Assembly: GCA_000432135.1 (NCBI GenBank)
Contig: HF990643.1
Location: 1 to 10,329 of the forward strand
DNA length: 10,329 bases
Reading direction: 5' to 3'
From: Firmicutes bacterium CAG:124
GTDB lineage: Bacteria > Bacillota > Clostridia > Oscillospirales > Oscillospiraceae
The position numbers were made by a program, and so were the translations under genes. The notes beneath the pieces are model-generated. The model had not been told where the DNA came from and ran no database searches. It saw only the letters and a program-made list of their open reading frames with translations. Numbering within the stretch: the first letter of the stretch is position 1; each line of letters starts with the position of its first letter. This document shows positions 1 through 6,900 of the stretch, piece by piece.

Positions 1-33
1 AACCACCGGCACGGCCGGTGGTTATGATTTTTT
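1..33 (+). terminator. Rho-independent terminator of a gene left of the window
   Basis: A perfect 10-bp stem (1-10 with 14-23) closes a 3-nt loop (ACG) and is followed by six T at 28-33, reading on the + strand. The gene it ends lies outside the window. The stem could also work on the other strand, but the bases beyond position 1 are not visible. Confidence 0.72.
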
Positions 34-300
34 GGCAGAAAACATCCTTGGCAAATCTCGTCTTCATGCACTGTGTCAGATGGATTTTGATGCGCGTTGT
101 CAAATTCCCGTAATTCATGAACAGCAAACTGAGTTTTTGCTGATATTGCCCAATTTTACATTATAATATTTGTTGATTATGCCAATGCAGAATGTAAAAA
201 TAACTTGCACCATCGGTTGCAGCAGCGTTTGCACTAGGTTATACTGGTCATAGAAAACAAAACACGGCAGCCTAGAGAAAGCCGCATAACACAGATAAAA
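34..300. other. AT-rich intergenic stretch without a convincing gene
   Basis: No reading frame here has a ribosome binding site, and the base composition is clearly more AT-rich than the flanking genes. It holds three TTGCA direct repeats (205, 217, 229) spaced exactly 12 bp apart, followed by a possible -10 element (TATACT, 240-245). A 56-codon frame open from position 2 to 169 and a 62-codon minus frame at 115-303 were considered and not accepted. Confidence 0.55.
217..245 (+). promoter_or_regulatory. Weak candidate promoter (TTGCAG-17-TATACT)
   Basis: A -10 matching 5 of 6 consensus bases (TATACT, 240-245) lies 17 nt after a poor -35 (TTGCAG, 217-222, 3 of 6). Predicted transcription would begin near 252 and run about 85 nt to the hairpin terminator at 304-333. 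No ORF lies between, so the product would be a small RNA. The TTGCA unit at the -35 is the middle one of three repeats with a 12-bp period. Confidence 0.25.
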
Positions 301-340
301 CACGAGCCGGAAGCAGAAATTTGCTTCCGGCTCTTTCTAT
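252..340 (+). ncRNA. Candidate small RNA ending at a strong terminator
   Basis: This is inferred only from a possible promoter (-10 at 240-245) and an intrinsic terminator at 304-340 with no reading frame between them. The inside contains a short stem (CGGC 265-268 with GCCG 281-284). No known RNA family is recognised. The terminator may instead belong only to the minus-strand small ORF at 380-508, in which case no RNA is made here. Confidence 0.2.
304..340. terminator. Bidirectional intrinsic terminator
   Basis: A 12-bp perfect stem (304-315 with 322-333) closes a 6-nt loop. On the + strand it is followed by TTTCTAT. On the - strand it is followed by GTGTTTTATC. In the minus direction it lies 47 nt past the stop codon of the small ORF (380-508) and would end that transcript. 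Confidence 0.7.
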
Positions 341-379
341 ATCTTGATGAATTATTGGAATCGTGGGGTAGTCTGTCTT

Positions 380-508
380 TTAATCTGTTTCTGCTTCCTT
401 ACCGACCATGAGCAAGGATTCGCGGAGCTTTGCGTCCACGGACGGCTGAAAGAAATAGTTTGAGATCAGGCCGCCGATCAATGCGGCTTCGTTATCGGTG
501 TACTGCAT
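380..508 (-). CDS. Unrecognised 42-residue small protein
   Basis: A short reading frame starts at ATG 508 and stops with TAA at 380-382. It is supported by a GGAGG ribosome binding site (518-522 on the + strand) 9 nt before the ATG, an extended -10 promoter just upstream, and a terminator downstream. The translation begins MQYTDNEAALIGGL, carries an aromatic patch (NYFF, residues 17-20) and ends in a charged tail rich in Glu, Lys and Asp. I see no signal peptide, membrane segment or cysteine motif, and recognise no family. It is transcribed divergently from a sigma region 4-like ORF, with a shared inverted repeat between them. A role connected to that regulator is possible but is only inference from position. 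Confidence 0.6.
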   Translation of the reverse strand: MQYTDNEAALIGGLISNYFFQPSVDAKLRESLLMVGKEAETD

Positions 509-513
509 GGTGA

Positions 514-780
514 TTGCCCTCCTATATGATGTTCACGCAACAAACGTGGCAATCATACCACAAGATGCAGTACCCACGATGCAATTTTACCCTTGCCGTG
601 CAGCGCGTTCGTGAAGTAGTAGATGCACTTCCGGAGGAAGACGCGGCGCTGCTTCGTGCGTTATATCTGCAAACGCCGCCGCTGACCCTGCGTGCCTACA
701 GCGAGAAAACAGGAATCCCGGTGATGACGCTGCATTACAGAAAAGAAAAGCTGCTTCGGCTTTTGAAGCAGCAAATCTGA
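514..780 (+). CDS. Sigma-70 region 4-like helix-turn-helix protein
   Basis: The frame opens at a TTG (514) and encodes up to 88 residues. The supportable part is residues 36-86: the sequence ALPEEDAALLRALY followed by a recognition-type helix (IPVMTLHYRKEKLLRLL) has the pattern of the -35-binding region 4 of sigma-70 family factors. No region 2 is present, so this is a lone DNA-binding module or the tail of a broken sigma gene. The start is uncertain: none of TTG 514, ATG 526, ATG 529 or ATG 565 has a ribosome binding site, and the first part overlaps the promoter of the divergent small protein. ATG 565 (71 residues) is the most plausible start because it lies outside that promoter. It converges on the LysR gene with one base between the stop codons. 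Either a small phage- or element-type regulator or a remnant. Confidence 0.5.
   Translation: MPSYMMFTQQTWQSYHKMQYPRCNFTLAVQRVREVVDALPEEDAALLRALYLQTPPLTLRAYSEKTGIPVMTLHYRKEKLLRLLKQQI
518..557 (-). promoter_or_regulatory. Extended -10 promoter and RBS of the small protein
   Basis: On the minus strand TATGAT (552-557) is preceded by TGG, giving an extended -10 (TGnTATGAT). No good -35 lies at 16-18 bp, which extended -10 promoters can tolerate. Transcription would begin near 545, leaving a leader of about 37 nt that includes GGAGG at 518-522. Confidence 0.5.
525..557. repeat. Imperfect inverted repeat in a divergent control region
   Basis: Arms 525-537 and 545-557 match at 10 of 13 positions around a 7-nt spacer; each arm starts with TATGAT and ends with ACG. 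The right arm covers the -10 of the minus-strand promoter, where a bound repressor would block transcription. A second, perfect 9-nt inverted repeat (GTACTGCAT at 500-508, ATGCAGTAC at 565-573) nests around it with a slightly offset centre, one arm lying on the small protein's start codon. Confidence 0.4.
735..772 (-). terminator. LysR terminator embedded in the convergent gene's end
   Basis: An 8-bp stem (750-757 with 765-772, 7-nt loop) is followed on the minus strand by TTTTCTTTTCTG. It starts 10 nt past the LysR stop codon and lies wholly within the last codons of the sigma-like ORF. In the plus direction the hairpin has no U tract, so it should act only on minus-strand transcripts. Confidence 0.6.
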
Positions 781-781
781 G

Positions 782-1675
782 TCAGGTGCTCTGAGCCCCA
801 GCCGCCAGCAGCATCCGCTCCAGCTCCCTCGCGGCGACGCTCAGGGGCTGCCCCTTCCGTTTCACGATGCACACGGCACGCAGCGGGAGGGGCTCTTGCA
901 GTTCGATGCGGCGCACATTATCAGACGGACGAATGAACGCCTCCGGCACGATGCCGACGCCAAGCCCCGCTTCTGCCATTGGGATGATCTGGTCAGCCGT
1001 GGCGGCTTCGATGGCGGGTTGAAAAGCAACGCCCTGCGCGGTGAAAACAGAGACGTAGAACGCATGGGAGGTCGTGCCCGCGCCGAGCGTGATGAGTGGA
1101 TACGCTTCCAGCTCGGAAAGCGCGACGCTTCGTCCAAGCAAACCGGAAAAGGCCGGCGCGCAGATCGGAACCTCCCGAATTTCTTTGACGATCGTCTGCG
1201 TGAGAGACGGCGAGAGCGTAACCGGCGTTGTGATGACCGCAAAATCTGCCGTCGTCTCGTGCAGCGCCGCGACGGCCTGCGGCGTGGAGTGGTTGCTGAT
1301 GCGAAGATGCACGCCGGGGTACTTTTCCTGATACCTTTTAAGTACCGGCAGGAGTAAACACCGAAGCGCACCCTCGCTTGCTGCCAGAAACACGTTTCCG
1401 CGCTCGAGCGTCCGACTCTGCGTCACGGCGGCTTCGCCCGCTTCAATTTCCGTACAGGCGATCTTTATGTGCCGGTACAGCCCCTCGCCCTCCGGGGTCA
1501 AAATCATGCCCCGATTCGTGCGCGAAAAGAGTGGACAGCCGATCTCCGCCTCTAAGTTCCGAATCGCGCGTGTTAAGTTTGGCTGGCTGTTCTGCAGCGC
1601 CTCCGCCGCCTTCGTCAGATTGCCGCACCTGGCGACGTGATAGAAAATCCGGTAATACTCGTAGCTGATATACAT
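782..1675 (-). CDS. LysR-family transcriptional regulator
   Basis: A 297-residue protein of normal LysR length. Residues 1-62 form the N-terminal winged helix-turn-helix with the family hallmarks: NLTKAAEAL, then the recognition helix region SQPNLTRAIRNLE, then a 'GCPLFSRTNRG' wing and 'LTPEGE'. Residues from about 90 to 290 are the effector-binding domain of the periplasmic-binding-protein fold; the ligand cannot be read from the sequence. The start at ATG 1675 has GGAGG 5 nt upstream. LysR proteins usually control a divergently transcribed target and repress themselves. Here the divergent unit is the kinase/MATE operon at 1816, so that operon is the likely target (inference). It has its own promoter with a consensus TTGACA. 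Confidence 0.93.
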   Translation of the reverse strand: MYISYEYYRIFYHVARCGNLTKAAEALQNSQPNLTRAIRNLEAEIGCPLFSRTNRGMILTPEGEGLYRHIKIACTEIEAGEAAVTQSRTLERGNVFLAASEGALRCLLLPVLKRYQEKYPGVHLRISNHSTPQAVAALHETTADFAVITTPVTLSPSLTQTIVKEIREVPICAPAFSGLLGRSVALSELEAYPLITLGAGTTSHAFYVSVFTAQGVAFQPAIEAATADQIIPMAEAGLGVGIVPEAFIRPSDNVRRIELQEPLPLRAVCIVKRKGQPLSVAARELERMLLAAGAQST

Positions 1676-1707
1676 GGCACCCTCCGTGCATTCGTTTCTC
1701 TTCTGCC

Positions 1708-1736
1708 ATTCTATTTTGATATATCGGAAATGTCAA
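1708..1736 (-). promoter_or_regulatory. lysR promoter (TTGACA-17-TAGAAT)
   Basis: On the minus strand a perfect -35 TTGACA (1731-1736) is separated by 17 nt from TAGAAT (1708-1713). Transcription would start near 1701, giving a leader of about 25 nt before ATG 1675. Confidence 0.75.
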
Positions 1737-1737
1737 A
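1715..1737. promoter_or_regulatory. Candidate LysR-type binding dyad
   Basis: TTTGA (1715-1719) and TCAAA (1733-1737) form an inverted repeat with a 13-nt, AT-rich spacer. It lies between the two divergent promoters and covers the lysR -35, the usual position for an autoregulatory LysR recognition site. It ends 7 nt before the -35 of the operon promoter, suitable for activation from about -50 to -75. Confidence 0.4.
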
Positions 1738-1744
1738 TATAGAT

Positions 1745-1772
1745 TTTACATATTTCATTTTTCTGCTACGAT
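1745..1772 (+). promoter_or_regulatory. Kinase/MATE operon promoter (TTTACA-16-TACGAT)
   Basis: TTTACA (1745-1750) is 16 nt from TACGAT (1767-1772), which is preceded by TGC and is therefore an extended -10. Transcription would start near 1779. The ribosome binding site AGGAG (1802-1806) lies 9 nt before the ATG at 1816. The non-ideal spacing and -10 fit a promoter that needs an activator. Confidence 0.6.
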
Positions 1773-1815
1773 AGGGGCGGTCAAGAGAAAAAATGTAAGA
1801 CAGGAGCAAAAAAAG

Positions 1816-2436
1816 ATGGAACGGACGATCATCTGCATCAGCCGCCAGTATGGCAGCGGCGGCCGGGAAATTGGCGAAGCAGTCGCAAAAAAGCTGGGGA
1901 TTCCCTGCTACGATAAATGCCTCATTCAAAAAGCCGCGCAGGAAGCGGGGCTTTCCGAAACCGCCGTCGCGGAATACGACGAAAAGGGCGAGGATTTTGG
2001 CATTGCCGTCTCGGGCAATCCCTTTGCGGACACCGCCGCGCTGGGCGAGGCGTTTTACTCGGAAGAAGCGCGGGTCTTTGAAGCCGAGCGCCGCGCGATT
2101 TTAGAACTTGCAGAAAAGGGTGACTGCGTCATCATTGGCCGGTGTGCCTCCGCCATTCTGCGGGCCGCAGGCTACCGTCCGCTTTCCGTTTTCATCTATG
2201 CGGATAGCGCCGACCGGGCAAAGCGCATTGCAGCGCGTAATAATTTGGATGAAAAACGCGCTCTTCATAAGGCGCAGAAGGTCGACCGGATGCGCAAGCA
2301 CCACTTTGATTTTTACGCGGACACACTCTGGGGCGAACCGGAAAGCTACGATCTGATGCTCTCGTCGAGCGAATACGGCGTAAGCGGCGCGGCAAGCGTT
2401 ATTGCATCCGCGAAGGAGGCGATGCAACATGAATAA
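1816..2436 (+). CDS. Cytidylate kinase-like family protein
   Basis: A 206-residue P-loop protein. Residues 8-20 (ISRQYGSGGREIG) are the signature of the cytidylate kinase-like family, a variant of the GxxGxGK-type nucleotide-binding loop in which SGGRE replaces the usual GK[ST]. A second conserved strand, CVIIGRCA (104-111), and the C-terminal stretch with RMRKHHFDFYADTLWG (158-173) followed by YDLML also fit the family. True Cmk phosphorylates CMP/dCMP; the substrate of this shorter subgroup is not established, so a nucleotide kinase role is a family-level inference. The start at ATG 1816 has AGGAG 9 nt upstream. The stop overlaps the MATE start by 8 nt, so the two genes are probably translationally coupled. 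Confidence 0.85.
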   Translation: MERTIICISRQYGSGGREIGEAVAKKLGIPCYDKCLIQKAAQEAGLSETAVAEYDEKGEDFGIAVSGNPFADTAALGEAFYSEEARVFEAERRAILELAEKGDCVIIGRCASAILRAAGYRPLSVFIYADSADRAKRIAARNNLDEKRALHKAQKVDRMRKHHFDFYADTLWGEPESYDLMLSSSEYGVSGAASVIASAKEAMQHE

Positions 2437-3800
2437 GGATCTGACGACAGGCAAGCCCGAGAAAGTCCTCTGGCAGTTCTGCCTGCCGCTGTTTGGCAGC
2501 ATCATCTTCCAGCAGCTTTATAATATCGCCGACAGCTTCGTCGCGGGGAAATTCATCAGCGACAACGCCCTTGCTGCCGTCGGCAACAGCTACGAAATTA
2601 CGCTCATTTTCATCGCCTTTGCCTTCGGCTGCAATATCGCCTGCTCGGTTCTTGCGGCGCTGTTTTTCGGCGCGAAGCAGTATAATGACCTCAAGACGAC
2701 GGTCTACACGGCGCTCATTTCCAGCTGCGTGATCTGCGCGGTGTTGATGCTCGTGGGCACGCTCTGCTGCGACAGTTTGCTTCGGCTCATCAAAACGCCG
2801 GAAGAGGTCTTCGCGGACTCGAAATTATACCTCGACATTTACATTTACGGTCTGCCGTTCGTGTTCCTCTACAATGTCGCAACCGGCATTTTCTCAGCGC
2901 TGGGCGACTCCAAAACGCCGTTTATCTTTCTTGCCTGCTCGTCCACGTCTAATATCGCGGTCGATATTCTGTTTGTTACGGCGTTCAACATGGGCGTTGC
3001 CGGTGTTGCCTGGGCGACGTTTTTGTGCCAGGGAATCAGCTGCGTGCTGGCGCTTGTGGTCGTCTTCCGCCGCTTTGCGAAAATCCCGACGGAAGGAAAA
3101 GTAAAGATCTTCTCGTGGAACCATTTTGGACGGTTCGCGGTCATCGCCATTCCGAGCATCTTGCAGCAGAGCTTTATTTCCGTCGGCAACATCATCATCC
3201 AGAGCGTCATCAACAGCTTCGGCGCGGCCGTCATGGCAGGCTACTCTGCGGCGGTGAAGCTCAACAACATGGTTATCACGTCCCTTACCACGCTCGGCAA
3301 CGGCATTTCCAACTATACGGCGCAGAACCTCGGGGCCAGCAAATATGATCGCATCAAGTCCGGCTTTCGGGCTGGTATCAAACTCGTCTGGGCGCTGTGT
3401 GTGCCGCTGGTGGCGCTCTACGTGTTCGCCGGGCAGCCGCTCGTGCATATCTTCCTCGACAGTCCCACGGGGCAGGCAATGGATACAGGCGTTGAATTCC
3501 TGGGCATGATCATGCAGTTCTACTTCTTCGTGTATGTCCATCGCGCCGTTCTACTTCATCGTGTCTGCCAAGCTCGTCTCCGACGGTGTGCTCCGCGGCG
3601 CGGGCCTTATGAAGAAGTTCATGATTGCGACGTTCACCGATCTGGTGCTCCGCGTGGCGCTGGCAGAAATTCTGTCCCGCACGGCGCTCGGCACGACCGG
3701 CATCTGGAGCTCCTGGCCCATCGGCTGGACGATCGCAGCGGCGCTCTCGATCGTGTTCTACGCGACTGTCCGCTGGGAAAAGGTCTATACAGCGGCATAA
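2429..3800 (+). pseudogene. MATE-family multidrug/metabolite exporter, frameshifted
   Basis: MATE proteins are inner-membrane antiporters exporting cationic drugs or metabolites in exchange for Na+ or H+. The start at ATG 2429 has AAGGAGG 9 nt upstream and overlaps the kinase stop. Family marks include LFGSIIFQQLYNIADSFVAG in the first helix, GDSKTPFIF and AVKLNNM. The first frame runs to Val368 (codon 3530-3532) and then turns to arginine-rich nonsense that would stop at 3911-3913 (494 residues). The true C-terminal part (MSIAPFYFIVSAKLVSDGVLRGAG... to EKVYTAA) continues in the +1 frame from 3534 to the stop at 3798-3800. Together about 456 residues, normal for the family. The shift coincides with a near-repeat offset by 31 nt (3517 and 3548). 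The rest is undamaged, so this is a recent mutation or an assembly error. If real, the last helices are lost. Confidence 0.88.
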
Positions 3801-3810
3801 ACCAAAAACG

Positions 3811-3855
3811 GAGGGAGAAAGAGCCGTCAGGTTCTTTCTCCCTCATTTCATTTTA
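3811..3855. terminator. Bidirectional terminator between MATE and protease genes
   Basis: A 15-bp stem with one G-T pair (3811-3825 with 3830-3844) closes a 4-nt loop. On the + strand it starts 10 nt after the MATE stop and is followed by ATTTCATTTT. On the minus strand it is followed by CGTTTTTGGTTT, a good U tract for ending the protease transcript. Confidence 0.85.
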
Positions 3856-3893
3856 TGGCATGCAATGCGCTTCTAGCACTGTCTCTTTCAGAC

Positions 3894-3935
3894 CACCATG
3901 CAGCAGCGGCTGAAGCTTCGCGCTGCTGCATGGTG
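3894..3935. repeat. Strong hairpin just after the protease stop codon
   Basis: A perfect 15-bp inverted repeat (3894-3908 with 3921-3935, 12-nt loop) starts 5 nt past the TAA of the minus-strand protease gene. Neither strand has a U tract directly after it, so it is not a canonical terminator on its own. In a minus-strand mRNA it would form a stable 3' structure about 50 nt ahead of the real terminator, which could protect the very long transcript from 3'-5' exonucleases. Confidence 0.6.
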
Positions 3936-3940
3936 TGGAT

Positions 3941-6900
3941 TTACTGCTTTTCGCCTGCTGTACCGAGATTCCGGAAGCGGACAATCATGGCCGCTGCTTC
4001 TGCGCGGGTTGCAGTGCCAGTCGGGTCAACGCGGTTCGCGCTCTTGCCGGTCAAAATGCCTCTGGTGCAGCCCCAACTCATGGCCTCGGCTGCCCACGCG
4101 GCGATCTGGCTGCGGTCGGCAAACTCCGGAACGGTCAGACCGGCGTTGGAGGTATTCAGGCCCTTCTTCGCGGCCAGTCTCCAAAGAATGGTGACAAGTT
4201 CCTGCCGCGTGATGTTTTTGGACGGGCCGAACTCCGTGCTGCTGACGCCCTTGACGACGCCGTTGGCAGCTGCCCAGCGGACAGCCTCCGCATAATAGGC
4301 ACCTGCCGGAACGTCCGTGAACGACGTCTGGGCAGAAGCTGCGGGCTTGCCCTCCGAACGCCAGAGGATCGTGACCAGCATCGCACGGGTCAGTGTGCCG
4401 TTCGGCTCGAACAGCCCATTTCCGGTACCGTTCATCAGGCCCTCACGCAGCATTGTGTCGATTGCTTCATGATACCACTTGGTCGTATCCAGATCGCGGA
4501 AGCTGCGGCTGGGGCAGTCCTTTTCACCGGAGGAGATGATCGCGGGGAGGATCCGGCTCAGGCTGTCGCCCAGCACCACGGTCCGAATTTTTTCCTGTCC
4601 GGCTGCGAAGCTTGTTTCGTTCAGCTGCTTCGTCTTGATCGTGACCTTTGAACTCGAACTGCCTGCCGCAAGTTCAAATCTCAGCTGACCGAGCAGTTCG
4701 CCCACAGCGGCCTCGCTGCGTTCGGCGCAGGCAAAAACGATTGTGCCAGGCACGGACTCATACCAGGAGGTAAGCGTCGCCGCGCCTGTGACGGAGGAGA
4801 GCGTCAGTTCTTTCGTATTGTACGAGATCTCCATGATGCTGCTTGCCGTCGGCGCAATGGCGGTCAGATCAAGCGTCACGGTGCTGCGCTGCGCGCTTGT
4901 GCTGCCGGTGCTCTGCGGCTGGCTGACGCTGTTGAGCGTACCTGCGGTCTGCTTATTTGCCGCCTTCATCTGGCTGATCGGCTGGGCCTTTGCGGTCTTG
5001 AGCGATTCCGGACGCAGCGCCTTTTCAAAGACGCTTGTCTTTTGCGTATCTGCTGTGGAGTCGTTCGTATGGACCTCGGTCACGCTGACCGGCGCAATAT
5101 CGCCGAAGGAGCCGATAATGGCCGTGCGGAAGCGGCTCGCTTGCTCATCGTAGTGCAGCCAGTAAAGCGTCGTGCTTTCCTTGCGGGAAGCGCCCTTTCC
5201 CTGTGTGCTGTACGAAGTGAGGAAGAGTTCGCCGTCATCCGCAACGTTCAGCGAGCAAAGCGTCGCCCAGTTGGGGTCATACGGGAACTGGAAGCCCAGA
5301 TCCGTCGGAATGTACTGATAGGTTGCGTAATAGTCGCCGTCCTGCGGATAGATCATAAGCTGCCAGATGCCGCCTGCGTTGTCGATCACATAATAGGCTT
5401 CAGCGTCCACAGCCTCACCGCTATCGGGATCCTTGAACGTGATGGAGCCCAGCGAGGTGATGCCGGAGAAGCCATCCGCGTCATAGCCGAACAGGTCATA
5501 CACGCTGATGTAGCTGCTGGCGCTGCCGTTCATCGGATCCTGCATCGGGATGATGTTCATGGAGTATACACCGGTCAGCAGATCGCCGTGCAGCGACTCC
5601 GTTCCGGTATATTTGCGGGAAAGGGCAATGTCGTCGTATGCGACGGGGCCAATCTCGTCCGAGAACGGTGCGCTGCCGGTGTTCAGGATCTTGCCGGTGG
5701 CAAAATCGATCTCATATGCACTGCCGCCCACGTCAAACGCATAAATGCCGTTTGCGCTGGAAGCGCCTGCCGAGGTCACGCGGCTGCCGATTCCGTCAAC
5801 CGCTGCGACCTTTTCCCATGTCTCGCTGTCTGCGAGATTCCACTCGAAGGTCTGCACCTGATTGTCTGCTGTCAAAAGTCCGCGGAACGTGTAGTTCGGC
5901 GCAAGCACCTGTACGGTGCAGGAAGCATTGACTTCGGGATTTTTATGAGAAGCCGCCTTGATTGTTGCGGTGCCGGCGCTGACGGCCTTGATCTGGCCGT
6001 TATTGTTGACCGTCACGACCGCAGGCGCGGAGGACGTCCAATCCAACTTATCGTCGGCGTAATACGGCTCTGTGGAAGCTTCAAGCGTATAGTTGGAACC
6101 TGCAAGCAGGGAGACGCTCTCCGGGGAAAGCGTGACGGAGGTCAGCGCCTCTGCGGGCTCCTCGCCGCTGATCAGCTGATATGCAGAGGCGTTGTAGGCA
6201 TAGTCCACAACCTGAAGCAGAAGCTTCTCGCCGCCGCTCAGCTTGGAGAGATCGAACGTGCAGTCGGTCGTCTTGCCGAGTGCGTCTTCCGGCTGATTCG
6301 GCAGGATATAGCTGACCGGCGTCGGGGTATCCGTCATGTTCCAGAGGATGACAGCCGCGACATAGCGGTTATCCATGGCCGTAACGGCCAGCGTCTTCTG
6401 CGTCAGATCCTGACGGACGGAGATGAGTTCCGGCGCGGTATTGTCGATGGTCAGGTGCGTGCTCAACTTTGCACCATCCTTGAGTTCATCCCAACGATAG
6501 CTGCCATCGGCATTTGCATAGTATTCCGGGGCCATCGTCAGCGTAAGATCCACGCTGGTGCCCTCCGGGAGCGCATTGCCGGAGGCGTCTGTGCCGCTCC
6601 AGTCAATGCCAAGCTGGAGCCGGGTATGCTGCCATGCGTTTGCATTTTCGGAGTAGTACGAAGCAGTCGCTGCGCCGACTTCCTCGTCCAGATACGCTGT
6701 CTTCGTGTTGGAATCGACGATCTGGAGGCGGGAGTTGCCCGCGTTACGGATTAGCGAGAAGACAAGCGTGCTGATGCTGTTGCCGCCCTGATTGTTGAAG
6801 GCGTTGCGGACGCTCAGATACTCGTCGTCAAAGTCAACGGGGTTGCCGACCATTGCAGAGGATTCTGTCTCACCGGCATAGAGAATGTTTAGGAAGTTGG

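Noticed and set aside
2..169. 56-codon plus-strand frame open from the window edge to a TAA
   Set aside because: It would have to read through the terminator hairpin at 1-33; an open frame of this length occurs by chance.
115..303. 62-codon minus-strand frame
   Set aside because: No ribosome binding site, cysteine- and phenylalanine-rich translation from AT-rich spacer DNA, and no family resemblance.
896..1357. 153-codon plus-strand frame opposite the LysR gene
   Set aside because: Antisense to a complete LysR protein with its own promoter and ribosome binding site; the arginine-rich translation is meaningless.
3520..3540. Programmed ribosomal frameshift in the MATE gene
   Set aside because: No slippery heptamer, rare-codon or stop-codon shift site and no following stimulatory hairpin is visible, and MATE proteins are not known to use one.
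3533..3913. Continuation of the first MATE frame past 3533 as a genuine C-terminus
   Set aside because: The translation turns arginine-rich with no membrane segments and runs through the operon terminator, while the real MATE C-terminus is intact in the neighbouring frame.
5042..6754. 570-codon open frame on the + strand, opposite the protease gene
   Set aside because: It lies entirely antisense to a gene with clear domains and catalytic motifs. The arginine, cysteine and valine-rich translation has no recognisable domain and no ribosome binding site; it is a by-product of GC-rich codon use.
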